Positions 9,495-18,395 of a DNA stretch of 64,000 bases are shown one piece after another. How positions within the stretch are numbered: position 1 is the first letter of the stretch; each line of letters starts with the position of its first letter. The stretch lies in contig CAZTOU010000016.1 in the NCBI GenBank assembly GCA_964615365.1, forward strand, positions 38,596-102,595, in the 5' to 3' direction. The DNA is from CAVXZE01 sp964615365. GTDB taxonomy: Bacteria; Myxococcota_A; UBA9160; UBA6930. A model generated the notes under the pieces. The model worked only from the letters and a program-made list of their open reading frames with translations. It had not been told where the DNA came from and searched no databases. The position numbers and the translations under genes were made by a program.

Positions 9495-11264
9495 TCACGC
9501 TCCCGTGTCGAAGAGCGTATGCCGGTAGAGGTCTGAGAAGAGCCCGCCCGCCTCCCGCAGCGAGGCGAAGGTGCCGCGCTCGACGAGCCGTCCAGCGTCG
9601 AGCACCAGCACCTTGTCCGCGCGCTGGACCGTGGCGAGTCGGTGGGCGATCACCAGCGTGGTACGACCCACCCGCGCCCGCTCGATCCCGGCGACGACCT
9701 GAGCCTCGGTCTCCAGATCGAGCGCCGAGGTAGGCTCGTCGAGGAGGAGGATGCGGGGGTCCCGCACCAGCGCCCTCGCGAGCGTTACGCGCTGGGCCTC
9801 GCCTTGGGAGAGCACGTGACCGCCGCTGCCCAGCTCGGTGGCGAGGCCCTGCGGGAGGCGCTCGGCGAAGCTCGTGACTCCCGCGATCTCTGCGGCGCGC
9901 TGCACTTCCTGGGGGCTCGCCGCGGGACGACCGTAGCGGATGTTGTCGGCCACGCTCAGCGGGAAGAGGAAAGGCGACTGGGGCACGAAGCCGATCTGGT
10001 CCCGCAGACTCTGGAGGCGGATCCGGCGCAGGTTCTTCCCGTCGAGGAGCACGCTTCCCGCGGTCGGATCGTAGAAGCGGGGGATCAGACTCATCACCGT
10101 GCTCTTGCCCGCGCCGGAGGGTCCCACCAGCGCCACCAGCGAGCCCGGCTCCACCTCGAAGTCCACCTCCTCGAGCGCGAGCCGGTCGGCCTGGGTGGGA
10201 TAGCGGAACGAGACCCGCTCGAAGCGCAGGCCGCCCGAGACGTCATGGAGATTCCGGGCGCGGCGCGTGTCCCGAACCTCGGGCTCGCTGTCGAGCACTT
10301 CCAACACCCGGCGGGCGCCGGCCGACGACTCCTGCACCACGCCGAGCGCCTTCGAGATCGAGTCGACCGGGGAATAGAGGGCAGCGAGATAGCTGACGAA
10401 GACGAGCAGGTCGCCGACGGTGACCCTCCCGGCCAGCCCGAGCAGACCACCGGCGTAGAGGACCGCGGCGGTTCCGAGCGCCAGCACGACGCTCACGGCC
10501 CCCGCGTAGCCCGTCTGCACCAGGTAGAGCCGGAACGCGGAGGCCAGCGCCCGCGCCGACGCCCGCATCACCTGGGCCCGCTCGGCGGCCTCCGCCGTGA
10601 AGGCCTTGACGATGTGGATCCCATCCAAGTCGCGCTGGGTCTCCTCGAGGAGATGGCTCTCCCGCTCGCTCATCTCGGTGGCGATCGTCGCGATACGGGC
10701 CGAGAGCAGGCGAATCGTCAGGTAGAGGAACGGGGCGACGGCGAAGAAGATCGCCGCGAGCAAGAGGTTCATGCGCAGCATCACCACGCTGATGACCACG
10801 AGCAGGACGCCGGCACTCAGCAAGGGGAGGAAGCCGTTCAGCGCAAGGGACTGGGCAGCGAAGGTGTCGAAGGTGACGCGATAGGCGAGATCCGTCCCGG
10901 GCCGGCGGCCGAAGAAGCCGAGTGACTGGCCGTAGAGGTGGGTCAGCATGTCGTTGCGCAGCGCGCTGACCATGCGCTGGCCGATGCGGACGGTGAGCAG
11001 GTTCTGGAGCAGTGCGACGCCGGACAGGGCGACCTGGATCAGGACGACCGCGAGGCAGGCGAGGAGCAGAAGCTGCGGCTTGCCCACCGAGTCGAGCCAG
11101 GAGCTGCCGAGCGACTCGGCTCCGAGCACGCGATCGACGATGATCTTCAGCGGCCACGGCTTCGCGGCCTCGAGAGCCGCGAGAAGACCGACGAAGACCA
11201 GGGCCAGCGCGAACCCGGCGCGATGGGGCTGGAGGTAGCGGAGGATCCTGCGGACGGGGCTCAT
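9495..11264 (-). CDS. MsbA-type ABC exporter (fused membrane and ATPase domains)
   Basis: 589 residues: six-helix ABC_membrane domain (about 1-310) followed by a nucleotide-binding domain with Walker A GPSGAGKST, signature LSQGEAQRV, Walker B ILLLDEP and the H-loop VIAHRL. All catalytic motifs are intact. Such half-transporters work as homodimers and export lipids, glycolipids or peptides. Its GTG overlaps by four bases with the stop of the glycosidase-glycosyltransferase fusion, so the likely cargo is a glycolipid or glycan made by that enzyme. Last gene of the operon that starts with mlaE. Confidence 0.9.
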   Translation of the reverse strand: MSPVRRILRYLQPHRAGFALALVFVGLLAALEAAKPWPLKIIVDRVLGAESLGSSWLDSVGKPQLLLLACLAVVLIQVALSGVALLQNLLTVRIGQRMVSALRNDMLTHLYGQSLGFFGRRPGTDLAYRVTFDTFAAQSLALNGFLPLLSAGVLLVVISVVMLRMNLLLAAIFFAVAPFLYLTIRLLSARIATIATEMSERESHLLEETQRDLDGIHIVKAFTAEAAERAQVMRASARALASAFRLYLVQTGYAGAVSVVLALGTAAVLYAGGLLGLAGRVTVGDLLVFVSYLAALYSPVDSISKALGVVQESSAGARRVLEVLDSEPEVRDTRRARNLHDVSGGLRFERVSFRYPTQADRLALEEVDFEVEPGSLVALVGPSGAGKSTVMSLIPRFYDPTAGSVLLDGKNLRRIRLQSLRDQIGFVPQSPFLFPLSVADNIRYGRPAASPQEVQRAAEIAGVTSFAERLPQGLATELGSGGHVLSQGEAQRVTLARALVRDPRILLLDEPTSALDLETEAQVVAGIERARVGRTTLVIAHRLATVQRADKVLVLDAGRLVERGTFASLREAGGLFSDLYRHTLFDTGA

Positions 11265-13774
11265 GGCGCACTTCGCAGCGGATCCAGCGGAAGCGCACGG
11301 GCCGCGTTCTCGGTGGCGTGGTGGAGCACGCGCGCGAGCCGGTGTCGCTGCCGGACTCCGACGCCCTCGCTGAACGCGAGCCCGCCCGCGAGAACGGCCG
11401 CGACGCCCCCGAGCCCGCCAAGTGCGGCGAACGCTGCTCCCAGCAGCAGGCCGCCGGCCACCATCCTGGCGAAGCGCGTCCTCCGCACGCGCACCCCGAC
11501 GTCGAGCTGACGCCGTCGCTCACCGTGGTCCTGCACCAGCAGCTTCACCTCGGCGCGCGCCCAGACGCCGTGGTTCACCACGAAGTCCCAGGGCTGCCAG
11601 CCGTCGTCGTGCACGATGGCGTACTGCCGTGGACGCAGGTAGTCGACGAGGGCGCTGATGCAGCGCTCCTTTTCGATGGCGGTCTCGTTCCAGAAGGAGA
11701 GATCGAAGGCCCGGCGGCGCCATCCCAGGGTCGTCGGCATCCCGGCCACCGGAACCGGAATACGCTCGGCCCGACGCAGCCCCGCCACACGAGTGCGGTA
11801 GCGCTCGATCGCGCGGAGCACGGGCCCCAGGTAGGTGAGACCGGCGATCAGGCTCCGCGCCTTCCACGCCGGTGCGGGCACGTCCTGGACGTCCGCCGCG
11901 AGGGCGCGGCGGGTCGCCCAGGCGACCGACGTGGCGGCGAGCGCCGCCCCGAGCCAGCCTAGCTCGACGAGAGAGCCCCCGAGCAGGGGCGCACCGGCGG
12001 CGGCGAGCAGCAGCAGCAGGGCCAGCGCGCTCCACTCGAGGGTGCCGGGCAGCTGTCGAAGCGCCGAGCCCGGCGTCTCGTAGAGGGTCTGGAAGAGACC
12101 GCTTCCGAAGGGCCCTGCGTAGATCACCGGCCGCGGGGCAAACCCCGCCGCCCCGTCCCCGGCGTAGATGCGCCCGAGCCAGCGCGAGCTTCCCATGGCA
12201 TCGAAGCGCCAGGGGTGCTTGAACGAGAGGAGACCCTCGGCGTGGCCGTAGCCGCGCTGCTGCTCCAGATAGGCCGAGACGGTCCTGGGACGGCGATGCC
12301 ACACCAGTGCCGCGGCGGCGAAGCCGAGACGATGGCCCTCGTCCTGGAGCCGCCAGCAGATGTCCACGTCGTCTCCCGCTTCGCGGAAGACGGGATCGAA
12401 GAGGCCCACCTCGAGCAGGGCCTCGCGCCAGAAGGCCATGTTGCAGCCCGGCAGATGCTCGGCGTCGCGGTCGGTCAGGAGCACGTGGCTGGGCGCGCCC
12501 GGCGAGCGCGCGACGACCTCGGGAACCCAGTGGTCCTCGCGCGGAGACAGGTTCGGCCCACCCACCGCGGCGAAGTCCTGGGAGAGGAGGCGTCGAACGA
12601 GGAAGGTGAGCCAGTCGGGATCGGCCAGGCAGTCCGCGTCAGTGAAGGCGACGATGTCGCCGGTGGCCTCGCGGATTCCGTCGTTCCGCGCCTCCGAGAG
12701 ACCGCGGTTCTCATGGGAGATCAGCCGGAACTCGGTGAAGGCCTCGGCGATGGCGCGGGTGCCATCGGTCGAACCGTCGTCGACGACCACGACCTCGTAG
12801 TTCGGGTAGCGGAGCTTTCGGAGAGACTCGAGACACGGGCGCAGGGTGGCCTCTGCGTTATAGGCGCAAATCACCACCGTGGCGAGCGGCGCCGGGTCCG
12901 GGAGCGGGGGACTCGGCGACCGGAAGATCTCCCGGAGGGCCGTGTAGACCGGCTTGGGCGACCGGACGCGATCGACCAGGCCGAACCGCCAATCCTCGAC
13001 CTCGTGGCCCCCAGCGTGCCACTCATCGGTGAGCGCAAAGGCCACCGCCCCGGCGAGGCCCAGCTCCGCCGCCGCTCGGGCGGTACCCGCTACGATGCGC
13101 GCTTGTACCTCGTCGCCCTCCCCCAGCGAGTCGACGCCGAACTCGGAGAGGACCAGCGGCTTGAAGCTGGCGAGATTCTGGAGCCGCGTCAGGTAGCTGC
13201 GGAGCGCCGCGTCGTCGTGCAGGAAGACGTTGAGGGACACGAAGTCCAGGAAGTCGAGCTCCAGGTACTCCGTCATGGGGAAGCTTGCGTAGGACACCAG
13301 AGTCTCGGGCGCGGTCTGGCGAACCTCGTCCGCGAGTCGCGCCAGGAAGTGACAGACGCGAGCCGACCCGTACCAGCGCAAGATCTGAGGCGAGATCTCG
13401 TTGCCGATCAGCATGCCGAGCACGTTTGGCGCGTCGCGAAGGGAGAGCGCCGCACGCCGCACCGAGGCGCGGATCTCGGCGCGCGTGTGCTCGCCGTCCA
13501 GGAAGCGGACGTGCTGCGCCCAGGGTAGCCCCACCAGCAGGCGCAGGCCGGCGGAGGCTGCGAGATCGACGAACCACGAGGGAGGCGGCTTGTAGACGCG
13601 AACGGTGTTGGCCCCGAGCTCGCAGACGAGAGCGAGGTCGCGCTCGACGACCTCCTTCTCCGGGAGGAACTCGCCGGCCCGGTTGGGTCGGAAGGGCCCA
13701 TAGGAAACGCCGCGCAGCCAGAACCTGCGGCCGCCCTCGGTGAAGAACATGCCGTCCGGCCGGATCCGTTCCAT
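11261..13774 (-). CDS. Glycoside hydrolase (clan GH-A) fused to GT2 glycosyltransferase and membrane domain
   Basis: 837 residues. Residues 1-290 form a TIM-barrel hydrolase of the GH2/GH5 type: FWLRGVSYGPF, NTVRVYKPPP, the acid/base glutamate in IGNEIS and the nucleophile glutamate in LSEFGVD. Residues 295-530 are a GT2 transferase (VVICAYNAEATL, VVVDDGSTDGT, FTDADCLADP, and GDDVDICWRL). The rest has hydrophobic helices (about 590-650) and a C-terminal globular part with two more hydrophobic stretches. Such fusions are unusual: one half cuts, the other builds glycosidic bonds. ATG start, 26 bases after the TPR lipoprotein gene, so part of the mla-type operon. Confidence 0.85.
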   Translation of the reverse strand: MERIRPDGMFFTEGGRRFWLRGVSYGPFRPNRAGEFLPEKEVVERDLALVCELGANTVRVYKPPPSWFVDLAASAGLRLLVGLPWAQHVRFLDGEHTRAEIRASVRRAALSLRDAPNVLGMLIGNEISPQILRWYGSARVCHFLARLADEVRQTAPETLVSYASFPMTEYLELDFLDFVSLNVFLHDDAALRSYLTRLQNLASFKPLVLSEFGVDSLGEGDEVQARIVAGTARAAAELGLAGAVAFALTDEWHAGGHEVEDWRFGLVDRVRSPKPVYTALREIFRSPSPPLPDPAPLATVVICAYNAEATLRPCLESLRKLRYPNYEVVVVDDGSTDGTRAIAEAFTEFRLISHENRGLSEARNDGIREATGDIVAFTDADCLADPDWLTFLVRRLLSQDFAAVGGPNLSPREDHWVPEVVARSPGAPSHVLLTDRDAEHLPGCNMAFWREALLEVGLFDPVFREAGDDVDICWRLQDEGHRLGFAAAALVWHRRPRTVSAYLEQQRGYGHAEGLLSFKHPWRFDAMGSSRWLGRIYAGDGAAGFAPRPVIYAGPFGSGLFQTLYETPGSALRQLPGTLEWSALALLLLLAAAGAPLLGGSLVELGWLGAALAATSVAWATRRALAADVQDVPAPAWKARSLIAGLTYLGPVLRAIERYRTRVAGLRRAERIPVPVAGMPTTLGWRRRAFDLSFWNETAIEKERCISALVDYLRPRQYAIVHDDGWQPWDFVVNHGVWARAEVKLLVQDHGERRRQLDVGVRVRRTRFARMVAGGLLLGAAFAALGGLGGVAAVLAGGLAFSEGVGVRQRHRLARVLHHATENAARALPLDPLRSAP

Positions 13775-13800
13775 GGGTCCTCGCGGGCCGCCGCGCGGCC

Positions 13801-14643
13801 TCAGTCGCGTCCTTCGCCGAGCTGTTCGTCGACGCGCACCCGCGCGGCCTCGTCCCCGAGGAAATCGTACCCGCGGCGCGCCTGCTCGAAATGCCCCCGC
13901 GCAGCTTCGGGGTCGCCGCGGGAGCGGAAGAGGACGCCGAGTTCTTCGTGGCTACGGGCCAGCCCTTCCGGATCGTCGAGCGCGCGGAACGCACCCAACG
14001 CCTGCTCCAAGGTCTCCTCGGCGAGCACCGGGGAGCCGAAGCGTCGGTACGCACGACCGAGGTGCAGGTGGCCCGCGGCCCGCGTGCGCGGGTCGACGCC
14101 GTCGGCCACCGACCTGAGTAGTGCGATCACCCGCTCCCGGTCCGCGGCGTCCTCCCGGGCGAGAAGGTAGGAGGCGAGATCGATCTCGAGGGACGAACGC
14201 AGGAGATCTGCGCCTCCGGCAAGCGAAAGGGCCCGCTCCGTCTCCTGGATGGCGCGCGCCAACTCTCCCCGCGCCGCGTGGCAACGAGCCAGCCCGGCGA
14301 GATCCCGCGCCTGGGCAGTCGGCCGGTCGCCGAGGCGATCGAGCGCCAGTGCGCGCTCGAAGGCGGCGGCGGCATCGGCGAGCTCGCCCGCCCGTCGGAG
14401 CGCCTCCCCCTGGTTCCGGAGCGCGGTGGCCTCGGCAGGCGGATCGTCGAGAACGCCGTAGAGTTCCGCCGCGCGCGCGAAGGAACCGGCAGCCGCCTCG
14501 TGGTGGCGCCCGGCGAAACGCCGGCTGCCCGTCTCGGCCGCCCTGGCCGCCTCCCCACGCAGCGGACTCGTCGGCGCCGGCGGCTCGGAGGCGCAGGCCA
14601 GAAGGAGCGAGACGCTGCAGACGAGCGCCGTCCCCCGGATCAC
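13801..14643 (-). CDS. TPR-repeat lipoprotein
   Basis: 280 residues from a GTG overlapping the mlaD stop by four bases. The N-terminus ALVCSVSLLLACAS is a lipoprotein signal with the lipobox LLAC, then repeated 34-residue helical pairs (A-A-A-F-E-R-A-L-A-L, LAGLARCHAARGEL, LHLGRAYRRFG, EELGVLFRSRGD) typical of tetratricopeptide repeats. It occupies the place of the lipoprotein component (MlaA or the PqiC/YmbA type) in Mla-like operons but is unrelated in sequence. Likely an outer-membrane-facing scaffold for the MCE complex. Confidence 0.8.
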   Translation of the reverse strand: MIRGTALVCSVSLLLACASEPPAPTSPLRGEAARAAETGSRRFAGRHHEAAAGSFARAAELYGVLDDPPAEATALRNQGEALRRAGELADAAAAFERALALDRLGDRPTAQARDLAGLARCHAARGELARAIQETERALSLAGGADLLRSSLEIDLASYLLAREDAADRERVIALLRSVADGVDPRTRAAGHLHLGRAYRRFGSPVLAEETLEQALGAFRALDDPEGLARSHEELGVLFRSRGDPEAARGHFEQARRGYDFLGDEAARVRVDEQLGEGRD

Positions 14644-15674
14644 GGTGCGACCTCCCCGGGAGGTGCGAGCAGGGGGTCGTCGATCGTCTCGGAAACGGGT
14701 ACCGGCGAATCCTCGAAGGTGCCCCGGAGCAGCCAGTGGCGCTTCAGACCCTGCACGAGATCGTCGGTCTCGGTCACCAGGCTCGAGATTTCGTCGAGGA
14801 TGTGATCGTTGCCTTCCACCTGCTCGCGAAGGCTGCCCGTCATTGCCGCGACGTTCGCCAGGGTCTCGTTCAGCGCTTCCAGTTCGGCATTGAGGGTGGC
14901 CAGAGTCGTGTCGAGGCCTTCGCGCAGCTCCGGCGTCAGCAGCCACTCGCCGAGCGATCCCTCGGGGTCCGTCAGATGCCCCGTGATCTCCCGGATGTTC
15001 GCGACGACCGGCCGCGCCTCCTCGGCGAGCGCGCCCGCAGTGTCCAGTGTCGCGTCGGCGCTCGTCAGCACCTCCTCCACCGCGTCCAGGATCTCCGGGA
15101 GCCTCGTCTCGAGCGAGCCCAGCAGGGCCTCCGCTCGCTCCGTGAGCGCGGGCTCCTCGAGGGGCTCCAGGAACACGCCCTTCGGCGAGTCCTCGAGGGC
15201 CACCACCTCCCCGGCCACGAGGATCCTCTCGACGCGACCGTCTTGCTCGTAGACCGTCGGCTCTCCCTCGATCCCCTTCGTGACCTCGAGCAGACGGCCT
15301 CCGAGGAGATCGCCGGAGCCGATGCGAACCTTGGAGTCCGTCCAGAGGTACCCGTAGTAGGGGCTGCGCACGTCGAACGCCACGAAGACGCTGTAGTAGG
15401 AGTTGGGCGGCTGGGCCTCGATCTGGGTGATCTCTCCGACGCTGAACCCCATCAGGAAGATGGGATCGCCCACCTGCAGGCCGCCTGCGCTCTTCACGAA
15501 CGTGAAGTAGGGCGCCGTGGGCACGAACCAGCCTCGGCGCTCGGCGGTGTGATAGAGGTAGTAGAGGAACCCCACCAGCACCAGCACGCCGGCCACCGCC
15601 ACGAAGAGGCCGACGAGCCGCTCCATCCGCAAGAGGCGCGTGCGCAGCTGAGGACTGAGGTCTCCGAGCGGCAC
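14640..15674 (-). CDS. mlaD: MlaD/MCE-domain lipid transport protein
   Basis: 344 residues with one N-terminal transmembrane helix (about 20-42), then an MCE domain (about 55-150; GGLQVGDPIFLMGFSVGEI and GSGDLLGGRLLEVTKG), and a long C-terminal helical region. MCE subunits bind phospholipids in the periplasm and form hexameric rings or tubes. The extended helical C-terminus suggests a needle-like channel as in PqiB or Mce1, rather than the short E. coli MlaD. Three bases separate it from the ATPase gene upstream. Confidence 0.88.
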   Translation of the reverse strand: MPLGDLSPQLRTRLLRMERLVGLFVAVAGVLVLVGFLYYLYHTAERRGWFVPTAPYFTFVKSAGGLQVGDPIFLMGFSVGEITQIEAQPPNSYYSVFVAFDVRSPYYGYLWTDSKVRIGSGDLLGGRLLEVTKGIEGEPTVYEQDGRVERILVAGEVVALEDSPKGVFLEPLEEPALTERAEALLGSLETRLPEILDAVEEVLTSADATLDTAGALAEEARPVVANIREITGHLTDPEGSLGEWLLTPELREGLDTTLATLNAELEALNETLANVAAMTGSLREQVEGNDHILDEISSLVTETDDLVQGLKRHWLLRGTFEDSPVPVSETIDDPLLAPPGEVAP

Positions 15675-15677
15675 GCG

Positions 15678-16442
15678 TCAGGCCCCGACACTCGCCGCGG
15701 GACCGGTCGCAGCGGCCGCCACGGTTCGCGCCTCGGCCTCCTCGAGAGTCCGGAAGAACCCGTTGCCGAGCACGGCAAAGCGGTCCGCCCAGCCGAACCA
15801 CGAGGAGAATTCGTAGCCGCTGGTCACGATGCTCATCCGTCCCTCCGTCACGTCCTCCCGCTCGGACAGGTCACGAAGAAACAGGAGCCACCAGTGCCGC
15901 TCCTCGGGCCCGAGTCCGACGAGCGGCGCGTCGAGGAAGAGTAGCTCGACCGGCTCCGTGAGCGCGCGCGCAAGGGCCACCCGCCGCTGCGTGACCGTGG
16001 TGAGCCGGGCAGGGGCGGCATCGGCCCAGGCCTCGAGGCCGACCAGCGCCAACAGCTGGAGCGCCCGCTCCCGCGCCGCCTCGCGATCGCACTCGCGGTG
16101 GTACTGAAGGGGCAGCACCAGATTCTCGACGACGCTCATGTGGGTGAAAAGCCGCCCGCCCCCGTCGAAAACCATGCCGACCCGGCGGCTCAGCGCGAGC
16201 CGATCGGACGCGGTGGCGCCCCAGTAGTCGCGCCCGAAGGCGCGCAGTGTGCCGGCGACGGGAGCGTTCAGGCCGGCACCGGTGCAGAGCAGCGACGTCT
16301 TCCCGCTACCAGGCCCGCCACACACCGCCCACCGTTCGCCGGGGCGCACGACCCAGTCGACCCCATGGACGATGGCAGTCTGCGGCTCCTCCTCGCAGGG
16401 CACCTCGACCCTGGCCAGCTCGATGTTCGGTGACTCACTCAC
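15678..16442 (-). CDS. MlaF-like ABC ATPase with degenerate catalytic motifs
   Basis: 254 residues, GTG start overlapping the mlaE stop by four bases. Position and overall sequence identify it as the ATPase of the MCE transporter: intact Walker A GGPGSGKTS (42-50) and ALARAL helix. However the signature is LTTVT instead of LSGGx (147-151), Walker B reads LLFLDAP with alanine replacing the catalytic glutamate (167-173), the D-loop is GLGP instead of GLDP, the H-loop is VTSG without histidine (206-209), and the Q-loop glutamine is aspartate (FDGGG, 92-96). It can probably bind nucleotide but not turn it over normally. Confidence 0.85.
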   Translation of the reverse strand: MSESPNIELARVEVPCEEEPQTAIVHGVDWVVRPGERWAVCGGPGSGKTSLLCTGAGLNAPVAGTLRAFGRDYWGATASDRLALSRRVGMVFDGGGRLFTHMSVVENLVLPLQYHRECDREAARERALQLLALVGLEAWADAAPARLTTVTQRRVALARALTEPVELLFLDAPLVGLGPEERHWWLLFLRDLSEREDVTEGRMSIVTSGYEFSSWFGWADRFAVLGNGFFRTLEEAEARTVAAAATGPAASVGA

Positions 16443-17281
16443 ACGAAGACGTATCCCACCAGGAAGAAGGCGTCGAGAATGACGCAGGCCGTGAGGCTCT
16501 GGACGACGGCACGCGCCGTCACCTCCGCGACGTCGTCGAGGTCGAGGGACCGCGCGAGTCCCTGATAGCAGTTTACCACCGCGATGGCGGTGCCGAAGGT
16601 GAGCGTCTTCAGGCCGAGCAGCGCGAAATCCTGCCACAGGAGCGCGTCCCCGATCTGGCTCAGGTAGGTTCCCGGCTTGAGTGGAACCCCCTGCAGGAAG
16701 ACGAAGAGGTAGCCGCTCACGAGCGCCGTCAGGATCAGGTAGACGGTGAGGCAGAAGACGGCCACCGCCAGGCCGATCATTCGGGGCATCACGAGATAGT
16801 GGATCGGATCGATTCCGAGCGACTCGAGCGCGCGGATCTCCCCGAGCGCCCGCAGCGTGCCGAGCTCGACGACGCTGGCCGTCCCGGCGCGTGCCAGCAC
16901 GAGGATCGCGGTGATGAGTGGGCCGAGCTCTCGAACGACGACCGTGACCATGATCGTGCCCACGTACTGCTGCGCGCCGAGCCGCGTGAGAAGCGCGGTC
17001 GTCTGGGCGATGACGAGCAGGCCCAGCGCCGTGCCGAGGAGGGTAACCATCGGGACGAGGCGAACGCCCGCATTGCGAATCTGCGCCCGGATCAGCGGTC
17101 GCATGACCCGGCGCGGCGCATCCCGCCGGGTGAGCATGACGCTCAGCGAGATCAGGGCGAAAGCGCTGAGCGCGCGGCTCAGCCGAACGAAGTCCGCGAC
17201 GCGCCGTCCCATGCGCTCCAGAAGGGAATCCGGGAGCTGTTCGAGCTGAGCGATCGTCACGGGTTTCGATGATACCCGCAC
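16439..17281 (-). CDS. mlaE: MlaE-type ABC permease
   Basis: 280 residues with about five transmembrane helices and the MlaE/DUF140 hallmarks: VPMVTLLGTALGLLVIAQ, VVRELGPLITAILVLARAGTA (shortened here in two parts), EIRALESLGIDP and PRMIGL. It forms the inner-membrane dimer of an MCE lipid transport system. First gene of an operon reading leftwards through the MlaF-like, MlaD, TPR lipoprotein, GH-GT2 fusion and exporter genes. GTG start with GATACCCGCAC ahead; no convincing ribosome site, so the exact start is uncertain. Confidence 0.88.
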   Translation of the reverse strand: MRVSSKPVTIAQLEQLPDSLLERMGRRVADFVRLSRALSAFALISLSVMLTRRDAPRRVMRPLIRAQIRNAGVRLVPMVTLLGTALGLLVIAQTTALLTRLGAQQYVGTIMVTVVVRELGPLITAILVLARAGTASVVELGTLRALGEIRALESLGIDPIHYLVMPRMIGLAVAVFCLTVYLILTALVSGYLFVFLQGVPLKPGTYLSQIGDALLWQDFALLGLKTLTFGTAIAVVNCYQGLARSLDLDDVAEVTARAVVQSLTACVILDAFFLVGYVFV

Positions 17282-17652
17282 GAAGAGGGATCAGCATCAG
17301 AGTGGGATGGCGACTGCGGGTAGTGACGTAAGTCCCCGGGATCACGAAGGTTGGCGCATCGTCTGCGTTCATCCCGACGCTCTTCCGGTGCGCGAAGGAG
17401 GTTGTCCGGATGGCCGGGTGCCGACGTTTCTTCCTGCTCTCGCGGTTGCCATCGTGCTGCTGTTGCTGGTGTTCACCAACTTCGACGGCGGCGTGACCTA
17501 CTTCTTCCTGTACAACGATTTGTATCGTTGGCCTTTCCTATCATGACGAAGTACGGTGCTGTGACCGGAGGATACTCGCCAGCTCCGGGCTGAGGCTTTG
17601 CCTCGAAAAGAGCTTCTTGGTCGTAGCGGTTCGATAATGAGGTGACAATCAC
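17282..17652 (+). other. Intergenic region with two hairpins and a doubtful small ORF
   Basis: 370 bases between the divergent mlaE and DsbA-like genes, likely holding both promoters. A 79-codon frame at 17307-17546 (or 42 codons from GTG 17418) would encode one hydrophobic helix followed by aromatic residues, but neither start has a well-placed ribosome site, so I do not call it as a gene. Two perfect hairpins are visible: CAACGAT/ATCGTTG with a 4-base loop (17513-17530) and GAGGC/GCCTC with a TTT loop (17592-17604). They could form a structured leader for the DsbA-like gene. Confidence 0.4.
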
Positions 17653-18384
17653 ATGAGCAATGCCACTGCGACCATCATCGGTGCCCTCATCCTGGGTCTC
17701 GCCATCGCGGCGGGCGGCTACCTGGTCTCTAGCTCGCTCGACAGGACCAGCGCGCGGTTGGGCGATATTCATTCCGCAATGACCGAGATGGCCGAGAATG
17801 CGAAGGCCTCGGCGAGGGCCCCCGCCCCCACGCCGGCTCGCCGGCGTGGCCCCGACCCCAACCGCAAGTACGACGTCACGGTCGGGCGAGCACCGGTCCG
17901 CGGTCCCGAGAACGCCAAGGTCACGATCGTCGAGTTCTCGGACTTCCAGTGTCCCTTCTGCGCCAAGGTCGGCCCGACCTTGAAGCGGATCGAGGAGGAG
18001 TACGGCGACCAGGTCCGCATCGCCTTCAAGCATCTCCCGCTGAACTTCCACCCGCATGCGGTCCCCGCCTCCAAGGCGGCGTTGGCGGCGGCCAAGCAGG
18101 GCAAGTTCTGGGAGATGCACGACCTGATCTTTGCGAACCAGAAAGCCCTGGGGCCCGACCGGTACCTGGCCTGGGCCGGCGAGCTGAACCTGGACGTCGA
18201 CCAGTTCGAGAAGGACATGACATCGGAAGACGTCGAGAGGTGGATCGACTCGGACAAGCGCGAGGCGGCCAGGCTCGGCGTCACTGGCACCCCCGGCTTC
18301 TTCGTGAACGGCTACTTCCTCTCCGGGGCCAAGCCCTTCGAGGCTTTCAAGGCCGCGATCGACAAGCAGCTGGGCGCCGGCTAG
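17653..18384 (+). CDS. DsbA-family thiol-disulfide oxidoreductase, membrane-anchored
   Basis: 243 residues: an N-terminal transmembrane anchor (about 7-27), a short Pro/Ala/Arg linker, then a DsbA/DSBA_2-type thioredoxin domain (about 75-240) with active site CPFC and the cis-proline loop TGTPGFFVNG. It introduces or isomerises disulfides in exported proteins. The ATG is preceded by GAGGTG at a normal distance. The many Cys-containing secreted proteins in this window are possible clients. Family length and motifs are complete. Confidence 0.9.
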   Translation: MSNATATIIGALILGLAIAAGGYLVSSSLDRTSARLGDIHSAMTEMAENAKASARAPAPTPARRRGPDPNRKYDVTVGRAPVRGPENAKVTIVEFSDFQCPFCAKVGPTLKRIEEEYGDQVRIAFKHLPLNFHPHAVPASKAALAAAKQGKFWEMHDLIFANQKALGPDRYLAWAGELNLDVDQFEKDMTSEDVERWIDSDKREAARLGVTGTPGFFVNGYFLSGAKPFEAFKAAIDKQLGAG

Positions 18385-18395
18385 CGAGCCGACCA

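Noticed and set aside
12215..13528. 437-codon plus-strand frame opposite the GH-GT2 gene
   Set aside because: Shadow of the real gene: no ribosome site, no family pattern, composition typical of antisense reading.
17307..17546. 79-codon frame with one hydrophobic helix
   Set aside because: No properly spaced ribosome site and no conserved pattern; treated as intergenic.
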